From NCBI GenBank assembly GCA_965242505.1, contig OZ251449.1:3596001-3660000 (forward strand): 64,000 nucleotides of DNA, given 5' to 3'. Position 1 is the first letter of the stretch. The number at the start of each line of letters is the position of its first letter. The notes beneath the pieces are model-generated. The model had not been told where the DNA came from. It searched no databases and worked only from the letters and a program-made list of their open reading frames with translations. A program made the translations under genes and the position numbers. Shown one piece after another: positions 8,410 through 16,473 of the stretch. This DNA is from UBA2966 sp965242505. Lineage in GTDB: Bacteria; Pseudomonadota; Alphaproteobacteria; UBA2966.

Positions 8410-8961
8410 ATGTCTCTCCCGTCTCTCCCGTCGAACGTCAAGACCGCTCCCCCGACCCGCGCCGAGCGCGGACGGCACCGGGACGTCCTCCTGGTCGGGC
8501 TGCGCATGTGCGCGGAGGCCGGGAAGGCGGAGCCGACCGTCGCGGACGCGGTGTGGGAACTGCTGATCGAGGCTGCGGACACCCTGAAGCGGTTGCCGGA
8601 CCGGGAGCGGCGCTGGCTCGCGTCGGGGACCCGTTCGTCGTGGCCGCGGGCGATTCGCGAGTACGGCGAGGCGTTCGCGGCCGCGGTGGCGAGCGGCGGG
8701 CGCTGGGAGCCGATGTCCGCCGGCCTCGCGCCGCCGTCCGCCGGCGCCATTGGACGCCTCGAGACCGTCATGGAGTGGCTGATCGGCGCGAGCCGGCGGT
8801 CGCCGCCGCGGGAGACGAACGTCGCCTTCGCGCTCGCCGCCGGGGTTCCCGTTCCGGCGATACGCCGGCGTTTCGGCATCGCCCGGCGGACCGTCTACGC
8901 CGTCCGCGACCGCGGGCTGAGAAGGATCCGCGACTGGCTGGAGGAGACGCTCGCCGAATGA
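8410..8961 (+). CDS. Small HTH protein, DUF6362-like (phage-associated)
   Basis: A 183-residue mostly helical protein. RRWLASGTRSSWPRAIREYG in the middle and the C-terminal segment PAIRRRFGIARRTVYAVRDR (a helix-turn-helix) followed by a basic helix are reminiscent of the DUF6362 family, seen near phage terminase genes. Divergent transcription from an S24 repressor fits a phage or integrated-element origin, and a lone terminase gene lies at 28.5 kb. The family call rests on pattern memory only. Confidence 0.5.
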   Translation: MSLPSLPSNVKTAPPTRAERGRHRDVLLVGLRMCAEAGKAEPTVADAVWELLIEAADTLKRLPDRERRWLASGTRSSWPRAIREYGEAFAAAVASGGRWEPMSAGLAPPSAGAIGRLETVMEWLIGASRRSPPRETNVAFALAAGVPVPAIRRRFGIARRTVYAVRDRGLRRIRDWLEETLAE

Positions 8962-8972
8962 GGCCGCCGCGC

Positions 8973-10658
8973 TCACATGAAGTCGAAATCGCAGCCCTGG
9001 TCCGCCTGGAGGACGGAGTCCACGTAGAGCTTGAGGTATCCCCGCTCGCTCCCCGGATGGGGGGGCGGGGGTTCCCAGCCCTCCCGGCGGGAGCGGAGCT
9101 CCGCCGCGTCGACGTCGAGCTCCAGCCGGCGCGCCTCGACGTCCAGGGAGATCGCGTCCCCGTCGCGGACGAGGGCGAGGGGGCCGCCGACGCAGGACTC
9201 CGGCGTGACGTGGAGGACGACCGCGCCGAACGCGGCGCCGCTCATGCGGGCGTCGGACACGCGCACCATGTCCTTGACGCCCCGCCGGGCGAGTTTCCTC
9301 GGTATGGGCAGGTAGCCGGCCTCCGGCATCCCGGGCGCGCCCCTGGGGCCGGCGTTCCTGAGGACGAGCACGCTGTCCGCGTCGACGTCGAGGTCCGGGT
9401 CGTCGATCCGCCGGGCGAGGTCCTCCAGGGACTCGAAGACGACCGCCCGGCCCCGGTGGGACAGGAGCTCGGGCGACGCGGCGGAATGCTTGATGACGGC
9501 GCCTCCCGGCGCGAGGTTCCCGCGCAGCACCGCCAGCCCGCCCGAGGGCCGGACGGGCCTGTCGGGAGAGCGGACGACGTCCTGCCCGGACACGCGCTCC
9601 CCCTCCTCGATGTTCTCGCCGAGGGGGCGGCCGGTGATCGTCGGCGCGTCGAGCGCGAGATGCGGCGCGAGCTCGCGCAGCACCGCGTTCAGGCCGCCGG
9701 ATTCGTGCAGGTTCTCCATGTAGTGCTCGCCCGACGGCTTGAGGTCGACGAGCACCGGCGTCTCGCGTCCGATGCGGTCGAACTCGTCGAGGTCGATGGC
9801 GAGGCCCAGCCGGCGGGCGATCGCCGCGAGATGGATCAGGGCGTTGGTGGATCCCCCGATCGCCTGGAGGACGACCAGGGCGTTGCGGAAGGCGTCGGCG
9901 GTCATGACCTCCGACGGGCGCGGCCCGGACTCCGCCATCTCGACGGCCCGGCGGCCGGTCCGTTCGGCGATCCGCAGGCGGTCGGCGTTGACGGCGGGGA
10001 TGGCGCCGCCGCCGGGCAGCATCATGCCGAGGGCCTCCGTCACGCAGGCCATGGTGCTCGCGGCGCCCATGACCATGCAGGCGCCGATGGTGGGCGCCAG
10101 GCGGCCGGTGATCTCGTCGATGTCGGCGTCGTCGAGCTCGCCGGCGCGGTAGCTCGCCCACAGGCGTCGGCAGTCGGTGCAGGCGCCCAGGCGGCGGCCC
10201 CGGTAGCGGCCCGTCATCATCGGCCCGGTGACGACGGCGGCGGCGGGGACGTCGGCGCTGGCCGCGGCCATGAGCTGGGCCGGCACGGTCTTGTCGCAGC
10301 CGCCGATCAGGACCACCGCGTCCATGGGCTGGGCGCGGATCATCTCTTCGGTGTCCATCGCCATCAGGTTCCGCAGGAACATGCTGGTGGGGTGGGAGAA
10401 GGATTCGTGGATCGAGATCGTCGGGAAGGCCATCGGCATCCCGCCGGCCAGCATGACGCCCCGCTTCACCGCCTCGACGAGCTTCGCCATGCCCCCGTGG
10501 CAGGCGTTGTAGTCGCCGCCGGTGTCGGCGATCCCGACGATGGGGCGCGTCAGGGCGTCGTCGGAATATCCCATCGCCTTGACGAAGGCGCGCCGCATGT
10601 AGAGGGAGAAGGCCTCGTCGCCGTACTGGGCGAGGCCCTTCCTCAGGCCCTTTTTCAT
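8973..10658 (-). CDS. IlvD/Edd family dehydratase (sugar-acid or dihydroxy-acid dehydratase)
   Basis: A 561-residue Fe-S dehydratase. GIADTGGDYNACHGGMAKL, GGCDKTVPAQLMAAAS and ACTDCRRLW provide the conserved cysteines for the [2Fe-2S] cluster; GGSTNALIHL and the C-terminal GRAVVFES and SDARMSG blocks are also family marks. The CxDK/GG pattern and the isolated gene favour the sugar-acid dehydratase branch (such as L-arabinonate dehydratase) over true branched-chain IlvD. The start was set at MKKGLRKGLAQYG; upstream in-frame sequence is repeat-derived. Confidence 0.85.
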   Translation of the reverse strand: MKKGLRKGLAQYGDEAFSLYMRRAFVKAMGYSDDALTRPIVGIADTGGDYNACHGGMAKLVEAVKRGVMLAGGMPMAFPTISIHESFSHPTSMFLRNLMAMDTEEMIRAQPMDAVVLIGGCDKTVPAQLMAAASADVPAAAVVTGPMMTGRYRGRRLGACTDCRRLWASYRAGELDDADIDEITGRLAPTIGACMVMGAASTMACVTEALGMMLPGGGAIPAVNADRLRIAERTGRRAVEMAESGPRPSEVMTADAFRNALVVLQAIGGSTNALIHLAAIARRLGLAIDLDEFDRIGRETPVLVDLKPSGEHYMENLHESGGLNAVLRELAPHLALDAPTITGRPLGENIEEGERVSGQDVVRSPDRPVRPSGGLAVLRGNLAPGGAVIKHSAASPELLSHRGRAVVFESLEDLARRIDDPDLDVDADSVLVLRNAGPRGAPGMPEAGYLPIPRKLARRGVKDMVRVSDARMSGAAFGAVVLHVTPESCVGGPLALVRDGDAISLDVEARRLELDVDAAELRSRREGWEPPPPHPGSERGYLKLYVDSVLQADQGCDFDFM

Positions 10659-10671
10659 GACCCCCCCGGCG

Positions 10672-10790
10672 CGACCCCTGACCCGGCCCTCCCCCTGCCA
10701 GGGGGAGGGAGAAGAAGGGGGACGGAGGGGGCGGGCCGCGGCCCCGCAACGCCGCGCAATCCTCGATCCTCCGTCGGGACGAGGAACGCG
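10672..10790. repeat. GC-rich palindromic intergenic repeat locus 2
   Basis: Form B hairpin (CCCTCCCCCTGCCAGGGGGA) followed by the reverse complement of the companion module that reads GCGGCGTTGCGGGGCCGC on the other strand. It fills the gap between the dehydratase start and the stop of the LLM gene. Confidence 0.8.
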
Positions 10791-10792
10791 GG

Positions 10793-11875
10793 CTATTCCG
10801 CCGCCCGGGCGGGGGCGGGCGCGCCGACGTCCTTCAGCGGGCCGAGCTCCTTCTCCAGCATCGGCCGGATGTCGGAGGCGAACTTCTCCATCGTGTTCAT
10901 GGCCTGGACGTGGCTGGAGCCGCCCACCTGGACGTGGAACATGACGTGGCTCGGCTGGCCGGCGCGGATGTCGGCGGCCAGCCTCTCGGCGATCGTCTCG
11001 CAGTCGCCGACCAGCAGGTTGTCGGCCATCGTCTCCAGCGGCGGCTCGTCGGGGAACGGGACCTCGGTCATCATGCCGCCGTCCATGACCTCGGCCCGCC
11101 GGCGCAGCGCCGACGCCAGCCGCATCTGGTGACGGGCGTTGTCGACGTAGGCGAGCGCCTCCTCCCGGCTTTCGGCGACGCACAGGAACCGCTGGATGCC
11201 GAGCGGCATCGCCGCCGGGTCCCGGCCCTCCGCCTTCCACGACTCCGCGATCCGCGCCCGCATCCCGGCGATGTATTCCGAGCCCTTCCAGCGCGCCGTG
11301 AACATGGGGATCAGGCCGCGCCGCGCCGCCAGGCGATGGCCGGCCTCGTTGTCGCCGGCGAGCCAGATCTCCGGGACGCCGTTCGCCGGGCGGGCGCTGA
11401 TGTGGGTCTCGGGCATGGCGTAGTGCCTGCCCTCGTAGGAGAAGGTGGCGCGCGTGAAGGCGAGGTCGAGGAGGTCGAGGAACTCCTCCAGCATCTCGCG
11501 GGCCTCGGCGAGATCGGCGCCGAAGCGCTCGAACTCGTAGGGCTGGTAGCCGCTGCCGACGCCGAGGACGAGGCGTCCCGAGCTGAGCGCGTCGACCATG
11601 CCGATCTCGGCCAGTACGCGGGCCGGGTGGTAGAGGGGGGTCACGATCACGGCGGTGCCGAGGCGGATGTCGCGCGTGGCCGACGCGCAGGCGGCGGCCA
11701 TCATCAGCGGCGACGGGCAGACGCAGTAGTTGGAGAAGTGGTGCTCGGCGAACCAGGCGATGTCGAAACCCAGCCAGTCGGCGTGTTTCACCTGTTCGAG
11801 GTGCTCGCGGAAGACCCGTTCGATCGCGAAGCCCTTCTCGCGATATCCCATCAGGCTGAAATGGCCGAAATCCAT
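10793..11875 (-). CDS. LLM-class flavin-dependent oxidoreductase
   Basis: A 360-residue TIM-barrel enzyme of the bacterial luciferase-like monooxygenase superfamily. AWFAEHHFSNYCVCPSPLMM matches the LuxA-like EHH signature, RLGTAVIVTPLYHP and LGVGSGYQPYEFERFG are conserved barrel segments, and LVGDCETIAERLAADI is the typical late segment. It would oxidise an organic substrate with reduced flavin. The start at MDFGHFSLMGYRE was chosen over an upstream TTG that lies in repeat sequence. Substrate unknown. Confidence 0.85.
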   Translation of the reverse strand: MDFGHFSLMGYREKGFAIERVFREHLEQVKHADWLGFDIAWFAEHHFSNYCVCPSPLMMAAACASATRDIRLGTAVIVTPLYHPARVLAEIGMVDALSSGRLVLGVGSGYQPYEFERFGADLAEAREMLEEFLDLLDLAFTRATFSYEGRHYAMPETHISARPANGVPEIWLAGDNEAGHRLAARRGLIPMFTARWKGSEYIAGMRARIAESWKAEGRDPAAMPLGIQRFLCVAESREEALAYVDNARHQMRLASALRRRAEVMDGGMMTEVPFPDEPPLETMADNLLVGDCETIAERLAADIRAGQPSHVMFHVQVGGSSHVQAMNTMEKFASDIRPMLEKELGPLKDVGAPAPARAAE

Positions 11876-11943
11876 CGTCTTTCTCCAGGGTCGCCGCGCC
11901 GGGGCCGCCGCGGGCCGCGGGCCCGCCTCCGGCGCCCGTCCGG

Positions 11944-12000
11944 CGGTCGGGAAAGCGGCGTCAGGTTGCCACAGCGGGGCGGCGTTCGGCAAACGCCCCG
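11944..12000. repeat. Dispersed repeat 'R2', copy 1
   Basis: A roughly 57-bp sequence containing GTCAGGTTGCCACAGCGGGG. It recurs truncated at about 13866-13907 and again at about 15465-15520. The three copies bracket the duplicated methyltransferase units. Confidence 0.75.
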
Positions 12001-12151
12001 AGCTTCCGGTTCTTGCCGCAAATCATCGCGAAGGATTTGTCCGGGTTGGGGGGTCAGCAGGAGGGCCGGCGTTTTCGTCAGGGTGCGGCGCACCGCACTC
12101 GCGCGGGCTGCGCGAGCTCGGTTTCGCGGCGTTGTGGCCCGGTTCGCTTCG

Positions 12152-13525
12152 TCATGTTCGTATCCCTTCGGCTGTGAGCCTGGCGATGAGCTGCTCCTGC
12201 GAGCCCGCGCCCTTCATGGAGTTGCATGCGCCACAGAGCAGTTGCAGGTTGTCGAGATGGCCACTCCCGCCCCTCGAGCGTGGAATGACGTGATCGACGG
12301 TCAGGTTGCGGAACGGGAACAGGATGCGACACCCGCTGCACACACCTTCCTGTCGTCCGTAGAGCGAATGTTTGTGCGTCCGATAGTTGGGAAGTTCGCC
12401 CAGGTCCGTCCGCGCCGGAACGTCCTCCCGGTGCGCCACGTCGTTGAACAACGGCCCCCTGTCGTCGCGCAGGCGCTTGAGCACGAGCCGCGCCGCGAGC
12501 GGGGACAGATCGATGCCTGACCACTCGCGATTGAGCCTGTCGGCCGCCACGAGCGCAGTGGCGCACCCGCAGAAGGGGTCGAGCACCATGTCGCCCTCGT
12601 TGCTGCTGGCGCGGATAATGCGGTCGAGCAAGGCGATGGGCTTCTGGGTCGGATAGCCGGTTGCCTCGCCTTTCTCGGTCACAGGATTAGCCACCCACAG
12701 GTCATCGACCGCTCGTCCCTGCTGTTCGTCCAAGTATCGTTTGAGGACGGGAACATTGCCCGGCGCGGTTTGAATGATCCGGCCCTTTTCGTATTCCGCC
12801 ATCATCCGCTCGCGTGTCCAGCGCCACACCCGAACGATCCCGAGGAATTCGTAAGTCAGATTCGGGCGATCCTTGTTCGGGTTCGCCAGGTTGTCGTGGC
12901 GGTAGCGCCGCCCGGTGCCCTCTTCGACGTAGCGGTAGAACTTCCGCACGTATTCAGGATCATGCGGCTCAAATTGCGGGTTCCAGCAGGGGCTGTCCCC
13001 GCGTGTGTAGAACAGTAGGGTGTCATGACTGGACGCAAAGCGTGTTGACGCGAGGCCCTTCGCCGTCGTTCGTCGCCACACGATCTCGTTGCGGAAGCGC
13101 GGCGCCCCGATGATCGAATCCATCAGCATCTTGAGGTAGTGCGATGCGGTCGGGTCGCAGTGCAGGTAAATCGACCCGGACGGCTTGAGCAGGCGGCGCA
13201 TTTCCAGCAGCCGCACGGCCATCATGATGAGGTAGGACTTCACTCCCTTCCCGTGGGCGAACCCGGCGGCGTCGATGATGGCGTAGAGCGCGGGCTGCCG
13301 GTCGGCTATCTCGCCGTGCCATGCCTCGTCCACGTCCGAGAGGGTCCAGGTGTCCTTGAACGCAGCCCCGGCGGCTTCGGAGCCGATGGGAGCCGAGTAG
13401 TCGCGGTTCGAGTTGAACGGCGGGTCGAGGTAGATCAGATCCACCGACTCGCTGTTCATGCCCCGCATGACGTCGAGGTTGTCGCCCGTCCACAGCGTCC
13501 GGTTGCGCCAGTTCGGATCACTCAC
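12152..13525 (-). CDS. DNA methyltransferase-HNH nuclease fusion, copy 1
   Basis: A 457-residue fusion. The N-terminal part is a beta-class amino-methyltransferase (N6A or N4C): motif IV YLDPPFNSNRDYS near residue 35 comes before motif I LDPFCGCATAL near residue 325. Residues about 138-295 form the target-recognition segment and differ wholly from copy 2. The last about 80 residues are an HNH nuclease (CSGCRIL, TVDHVIPRSRGGSGHLDN, LLCGACNSMK). It starts at a GTG overlapping the stop of the small upstream ORF. The fusion suggests either one-chain restriction-modification or an HNH used for target handling (inference). Confidence 0.85.
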   Translation of the reverse strand: MSDPNWRNRTLWTGDNLDVMRGMNSESVDLIYLDPPFNSNRDYSAPIGSEAAGAAFKDTWTLSDVDEAWHGEIADRQPALYAIIDAAGFAHGKGVKSYLIMMAVRLLEMRRLLKPSGSIYLHCDPTASHYLKMLMDSIIGAPRFRNEIVWRRTTAKGLASTRFASSHDTLLFYTRGDSPCWNPQFEPHDPEYVRKFYRYVEEGTGRRYRHDNLANPNKDRPNLTYEFLGIVRVWRWTRERMMAEYEKGRIIQTAPGNVPVLKRYLDEQQGRAVDDLWVANPVTEKGEATGYPTQKPIALLDRIIRASSNEGDMVLDPFCGCATALVAADRLNREWSGIDLSPLAARLVLKRLRDDRGPLFNDVAHREDVPARTDLGELPNYRTHKHSLYGRQEGVCSGCRILFPFRNLTVDHVIPRSRGGSGHLDNLQLLCGACNSMKGAGSQEQLIARLTAEGIRT

Positions 13526-13782
13526 TGGATTGTCCGCATGATGAATCTCGCTTCAGTTCCAGGTGACTGCGCCATCGCTCCGTCCGCTTCCGGCTGCGTG
13601 GCCGCGAAGATGCTACGGTCGAGGGCTTGCCGGGCATCCTCCCGGATTTCGTCACGCCGCCATATGTCTTCGATACGTTCGATTTCCGCCGGAAGGATGA
13701 GCCGTTCACCGATCCGTTCTTCGAGCTCCGGCTGTTTTCCGCATATGAAAGGAATTGGACCGACCCGCGCACGGTCGGTCAT
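13522..13782 (-). CDS. Small conserved protein upstream of methyltransferase copy 1
   Basis: An 86-residue charged protein overlapping the methyltransferase start by 4 nt (GTGA), so translation is coupled. It differs from the copy at 15119-15379 at only three residues. A 12-codon ORF (ATG 47 nt upstream, ending TGA) precedes it. No family is recognised. There are no membrane segments, and the sequence is rich in Glu/Arg. Possible roles are control or accessory protein of the fusion, or part of the duplicated block without separate function. Confidence 0.55.
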   Translation of the reverse strand: MTDRARVGPIPFICGKQPELEERIGERLILPAEIERIEDIWRRDEIREDARQALDRSIFAATQPEADGAMAQSPGTEARFIMRTIQ

Positions 13783-13865
13783 CTCGTCCGTTCAGGTCCG
13801 CGGCCCTTGATCGGTCGGCGCGTCGCTCATGGTCCGGGTCTCCCGTGCGCCGCCGCCTCGCCGGC

Positions 13866-13907
13866 GGTCGGGAAAGCGGCGTCAGGTTGCCACAGCGGGG
13901 CGGCGTT
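13866..13907. repeat. Dispersed repeat 'R2', copy 2 (truncated)
   Basis: The same sequence as at 11944 but cut after CGGGGCGGCGTT, where it joins directly to the methyltransferase 3' flank (GTGGCCCGGTTCGC). This junction is the boundary between the two tandem units. Confidence 0.75.
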
Positions 13908-13925
13908 GTGGCCCGGTTCGCTTCG

Positions 13926-15122
13926 TCATGTTCGTATCCCTTCGGCCTTGAGCCTGGAGATGAGCTGCTCCTGCGAGCCCGCGCCCTTCATGGAGTTGCA
14001 TGCGCCACAGAGCAGTTGCAGGTTGTCGAGATGGCCGCTCCCGCCCCTCGAGCGTGGAATGACGTGATCGACGGTCAGGTTGCGGAACGGGAACAGGATG
14101 CGACACCCGCTGCACACACCTTCCTGTCGTCCGTAGAGTGAATGCTTGTGCGTCCGATAGTTGGGAAGCTCGCCCAGGTCCGTCCGGGTTGGAACGTCCT
14201 CCCGGTGCGCCACGTCGTTGAACAACGGCCCCCTGTCGTCGCGCAGGCGCTTGAGCACGAGCCGCGCCGCGAGCGGGGACAGATCGATGCCTGACCACTC
14301 GCGATTGAGCCTGTCGGCCGCCACGAGCGCAGTGGCGCACCCACAGAAGGGGTCGAGGACGATGTCGCCTTCGCTGGAACTGGCCTTGACGATGCGATCC
14401 AGGAGGGCGAGCGGCTTCTGGGTGGGGTAACCGACGGCTTCGGGCTGGTTGCCGCGCAGCGCCGGAACGTCCCAATGATCCCTCATCCAGACCAGGGTGT
14501 ACGGACCTCGTTCGTCTCGATGGATCTCGACGTTGGAGAAACCGTACTCGTGACTCAGGCGCGACTTCTCCTTCTGCGGATGGAACCTGTAATCGGGCGT
14601 CTTCGCATAGAACAGGATCGTGTCGTGCTTTCTTCCGAACCGTCGGTTGCTGACGCCTCCCGTTCTGTACAGCCAGACGATTTCGTTCAGGAAGTTCTTG
14701 CGCCCGAATACCGCATCCATGAGCGTCTTGAGATAGTGCGATGCGGTCGGGTCGCAGTGCAGATAGACCGACCCGGACGGCTTGAGCAGGCGGCGCATTT
14801 CCAGCAACCGCACGGCCATCATGATGAGGTAGGACTTCATTCCCTTCCCGTGGGCGGACCCGGCGGCGTCGATGATGGCGTAGAGCGCGGGCTGCCGGTC
14901 GGCTATCTCGCCGTGCCATGCCTCGTCCACGTCCGAGAGGGTCCAGGTGTCCTTGAACGCAGCCTCGGCGGCTTCGGAGCCGATGGGAGCCGAGTAGTCG
15001 CGGTTCGAGTTGAACGGCGGGTCAAGGTAGATCAGATCCACCGACTCGCTGTTCATGCCCCGCATGACGTCGAGGTTGTCGCCCGTCCACAGCGTCCGGT
15101 TGCGCCAGTTCGGGTCACTCAC
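13926..15122 (-). CDS. DNA methyltransferase-HNH nuclease fusion, copy 2
   Basis: A 398-residue paralogue of the 12152 gene. Residues 1 to about 130 and everything after GYPTQKP (motif I DPFCGCATAL and the whole HNH domain) are almost identical to copy 1. The middle (about residues 132-245, containing LYRTGGVSNRRFGRKHDTIL) is unrelated and about 55 residues shorter. In beta-class enzymes that segment reads the target, so the two proteins should methylate different sequences. GTG start as in copy 1. Confidence 0.85.
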   Translation of the reverse strand: MSDPNWRNRTLWTGDNLDVMRGMNSESVDLIYLDPPFNSNRDYSAPIGSEAAEAAFKDTWTLSDVDEAWHGEIADRQPALYAIIDAAGSAHGKGMKSYLIMMAVRLLEMRRLLKPSGSVYLHCDPTASHYLKTLMDAVFGRKNFLNEIVWLYRTGGVSNRRFGRKHDTILFYAKTPDYRFHPQKEKSRLSHEYGFSNVEIHRDERGPYTLVWMRDHWDVPALRGNQPEAVGYPTQKPLALLDRIVKASSSEGDIVLDPFCGCATALVAADRLNREWSGIDLSPLAARLVLKRLRDDRGPLFNDVAHREDVPTRTDLGELPNYRTHKHSLYGRQEGVCSGCRILFPFRNLTVDHVIPRSRGGSGHLDNLQLLCGACNSMKGAGSQEQLISRLKAEGIRT

Positions 15123-15379
15123 TGGATTGCCCGCATGATGAATCTCGCTTCAGTTCCAGGTGACTGCGCCATCGCTCCGTCCGCTTCCGGTTGTGTGGCC
15201 GCGAAGAGGCTGCGGTCGAGGGCTTGCCGGGCATCTTCCCGGATTTCGTCGCGCCGCCAAATGTCTTCGATACGTTCGATTTTCGCCGGAAGGATGAGCC
15301 GTTCGCCGATCCGTTCTTCGAGCTCCGGCTGTTTTCCGCATATGAAAGGAATTGGACCGACCCGCGCGCGGTCGGTCAT
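15119..15379 (-). CDS. Small conserved protein upstream of methyltransferase copy 2
   Basis: An 86-residue duplicate of the 13522-13782 protein, differing at three positions (Glu to Lys, Ile to Leu, Thr to Ala). It overlaps the following GTG start in the same way. The near-identity shows the duplication is recent and carried the whole two-gene unit. Confidence 0.55.
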   Translation of the reverse strand: MTDRARVGPIPFICGKQPELEERIGERLILPAKIERIEDIWRRDEIREDARQALDRSLFAATQPEADGAMAQSPGTEARFIMRAIQ

Positions 15380-15464
15380 CTCGTCCGTTCAGGTCCGCGG
15401 CCCTTGATCGGTGGGCGCGTCGCTCATGGTCCGGGTCTCCCGTGCGTCGCCGGCTCGCCGACGG

Positions 15465-15520
15465 TCGGGAAAGCGGCGTCAGGTTGCCACAGCGGGGCGG
15501 CGTTCGGCAAACGCCCCGGA
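15465..15520. repeat. Dispersed repeat 'R2', copy 3
   Basis: Full-length copy of the 11944 repeat at the outer edge of the second tandem unit. Confidence 0.75.
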
Positions 15521-15558
15521 CTCCCGGTCGAACCGGCCTGGCGCCTCGTGGAACAGCT

Positions 15559-15707
15559 CTCCTCCCCCCTGGCGTGACCCCCACCCCGACCCTCCCCCTG
15601 CAAGGGGGAGGGAGAAGAAGGGGACGCGGAGGGAGCCGTCGACGCTCCTCCTCCCCTGACCATTCATACTCCTCCCCCCTGACAGGGGGGAGGTCGGGAG
15701 GGGGGTG
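15559..15707. repeat. GC-rich palindromic intergenic repeat locus 3
   Basis: Forms B and A in reverse orientation to locus 1: CCCTCCCCCTGCAAGGGGGA first, then CTCCCCCCTGACAGGGGGGA with a GGTCGGGAGGGGGGT tail. Confidence 0.85.
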
Positions 15708-15777
15708 AGCGCCGGAGGCCGCCGCGCCCGCGCCGCCCGTCTCCCGGCTCGGCCGGCCCGCCGGGACGTACACGATA

Positions 15778-15813
15778 TTGACTTATGTGGCGGTCATGAA
15801 CATTCTCATGACC
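15778..15813 (+). promoter_or_regulatory. Promoter and operator of the HipB-like gene
   Basis: TTGACT (15778-15783), 17 nt, CATTCT (15801-15806). A perfect 8-bp inverted repeat GGTCATGA (15792-15799) / TCATGACC (15806-15813) overlaps the -10 region, as expected for an antitoxin that represses its own promoter. Confidence 0.55.
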
Positions 15814-15852
15814 TTCACAACGGTCAATTCCGGTCATATGGAGTCCGGTCGC

Positions 15853-16188
15853 ATGGCGAACAGACCGCGCGCCTACTCGCGTCTCACCAGGGAGGCGCTG
15901 GTCCTTCTGGGCAAGCAGATCAGGCTCGCCCGCAAGGGGCGGCGCATGTCCGAACACGATCTCGCCGCCCGGGCCGGTATCGCCAGGAGCACCCTGCAAC
16001 GCATCGAGAAGGGCGACCCTTCGGTCGAGATCGGCCTCGCGCTGGAGGCCGCCACCCTCACGGGCGTCGACCTGTTCGCGCCGGAGGCGACGACGCTGGC
16101 GCCGCGGATCGGCCGCGTCGACGACAAGCTCGCCCTCATGCCGGGCTCGATCCGCAAGACCCGGCGCAAGGTCGACGATGATTTCTGA
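15853..16188 (+). CDS. HipB-like XRE antitoxin (orphan)
   Basis: A 111-residue protein beginning MANRPRAYSRLTREA. The helix-turn-helix spans about residues 35-75 (MSEHDLAARAGIARSTLQRI), and it ends in the KVDDDF tail typical of HipB proteins paired with HipA kinases. The start at 15853 follows the operator; an earlier ATG at 15778 would lie on the promoter. No intact hipA follows: the expected overlapping toxin frame opens and stops after 13 codons. It may still bind its own operator. Confidence 0.75.
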   Translation: MANRPRAYSRLTREALVLLGKQIRLARKGRRMSEHDLAARAGIARSTLQRIEKGDPSVEIGLALEAATLTGVDLFAPEATTLAPRIGRVDDKLALMPGSIRKTRRKVDDDF

Positions 16189-16219
16189 CGTATCGCCGCC
16201 ACGGGAATGCTTCGTCTGA
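16178..16219 (+). pseudogene. Truncated hipA start (toxin remnant)
   Basis: An ATG overlapping the antitoxin 3' end encodes MISDVSPPRECFV and then TGA. In many HipBA pairs the toxin begins with an overlapping ATGA and a short lead-in to a segment like RECFVWIWLPG, so this looks like the first codons of hipA with the rest lost. The following 70 bp (to 16287) encode an unidentified short peptide before repeat locus 4. Confidence 0.4.
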
Positions 16220-16306
16220 ACGACCTCGCGTTCGAAGGACTGGAGGATCGGCTCGGCGACATCGTCGGGGACCTGCCCGACGGATAGCCCGCGTTTCCCC
16301 TGGCGG

Positions 16307-16391
16307 CGACCCCCACCCCGACCCTCCCCCTGCCAGGGGGAGGGAGAAGAGGGGGGGAGGGAGAAGGAGGGGGAGGTCGGGAGGGGGGTGG
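16307..16391. repeat. GC-rich palindromic intergenic repeat locus 4
   Basis: Form B (CCCTCCCCCTGCCAGGGGGA) merges into a G-rich half of form A. It lies directly after the hipA remnant. Confidence 0.8.
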
Positions 16392-16473
16392 GCGCCGCGC
16401 CATGTGCTATAAGGCCGCCTGATCGGCGAGCGCCGCCGCCGCTTCGACTGGCCCGCGGGCCGCACGGGGAACG

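Larger units (their letters stand above)
12129..15520. repeat. Tandem duplication of methyltransferase-HNH unit
   Basis: Two adjacent units (about 12129-13905 and about 13903-15520) share near-identical left and right blocks. The left block holds the HNH and motif-I coding part; the right block holds the N-terminal coding part, the small upstream ORF and the R2 repeat. Between the blocks about 400 bp in unit 1 and about 270 bp in unit 2 are unrelated. The stops of the two fusions lie 1774 bp apart. Confidence 0.88.
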
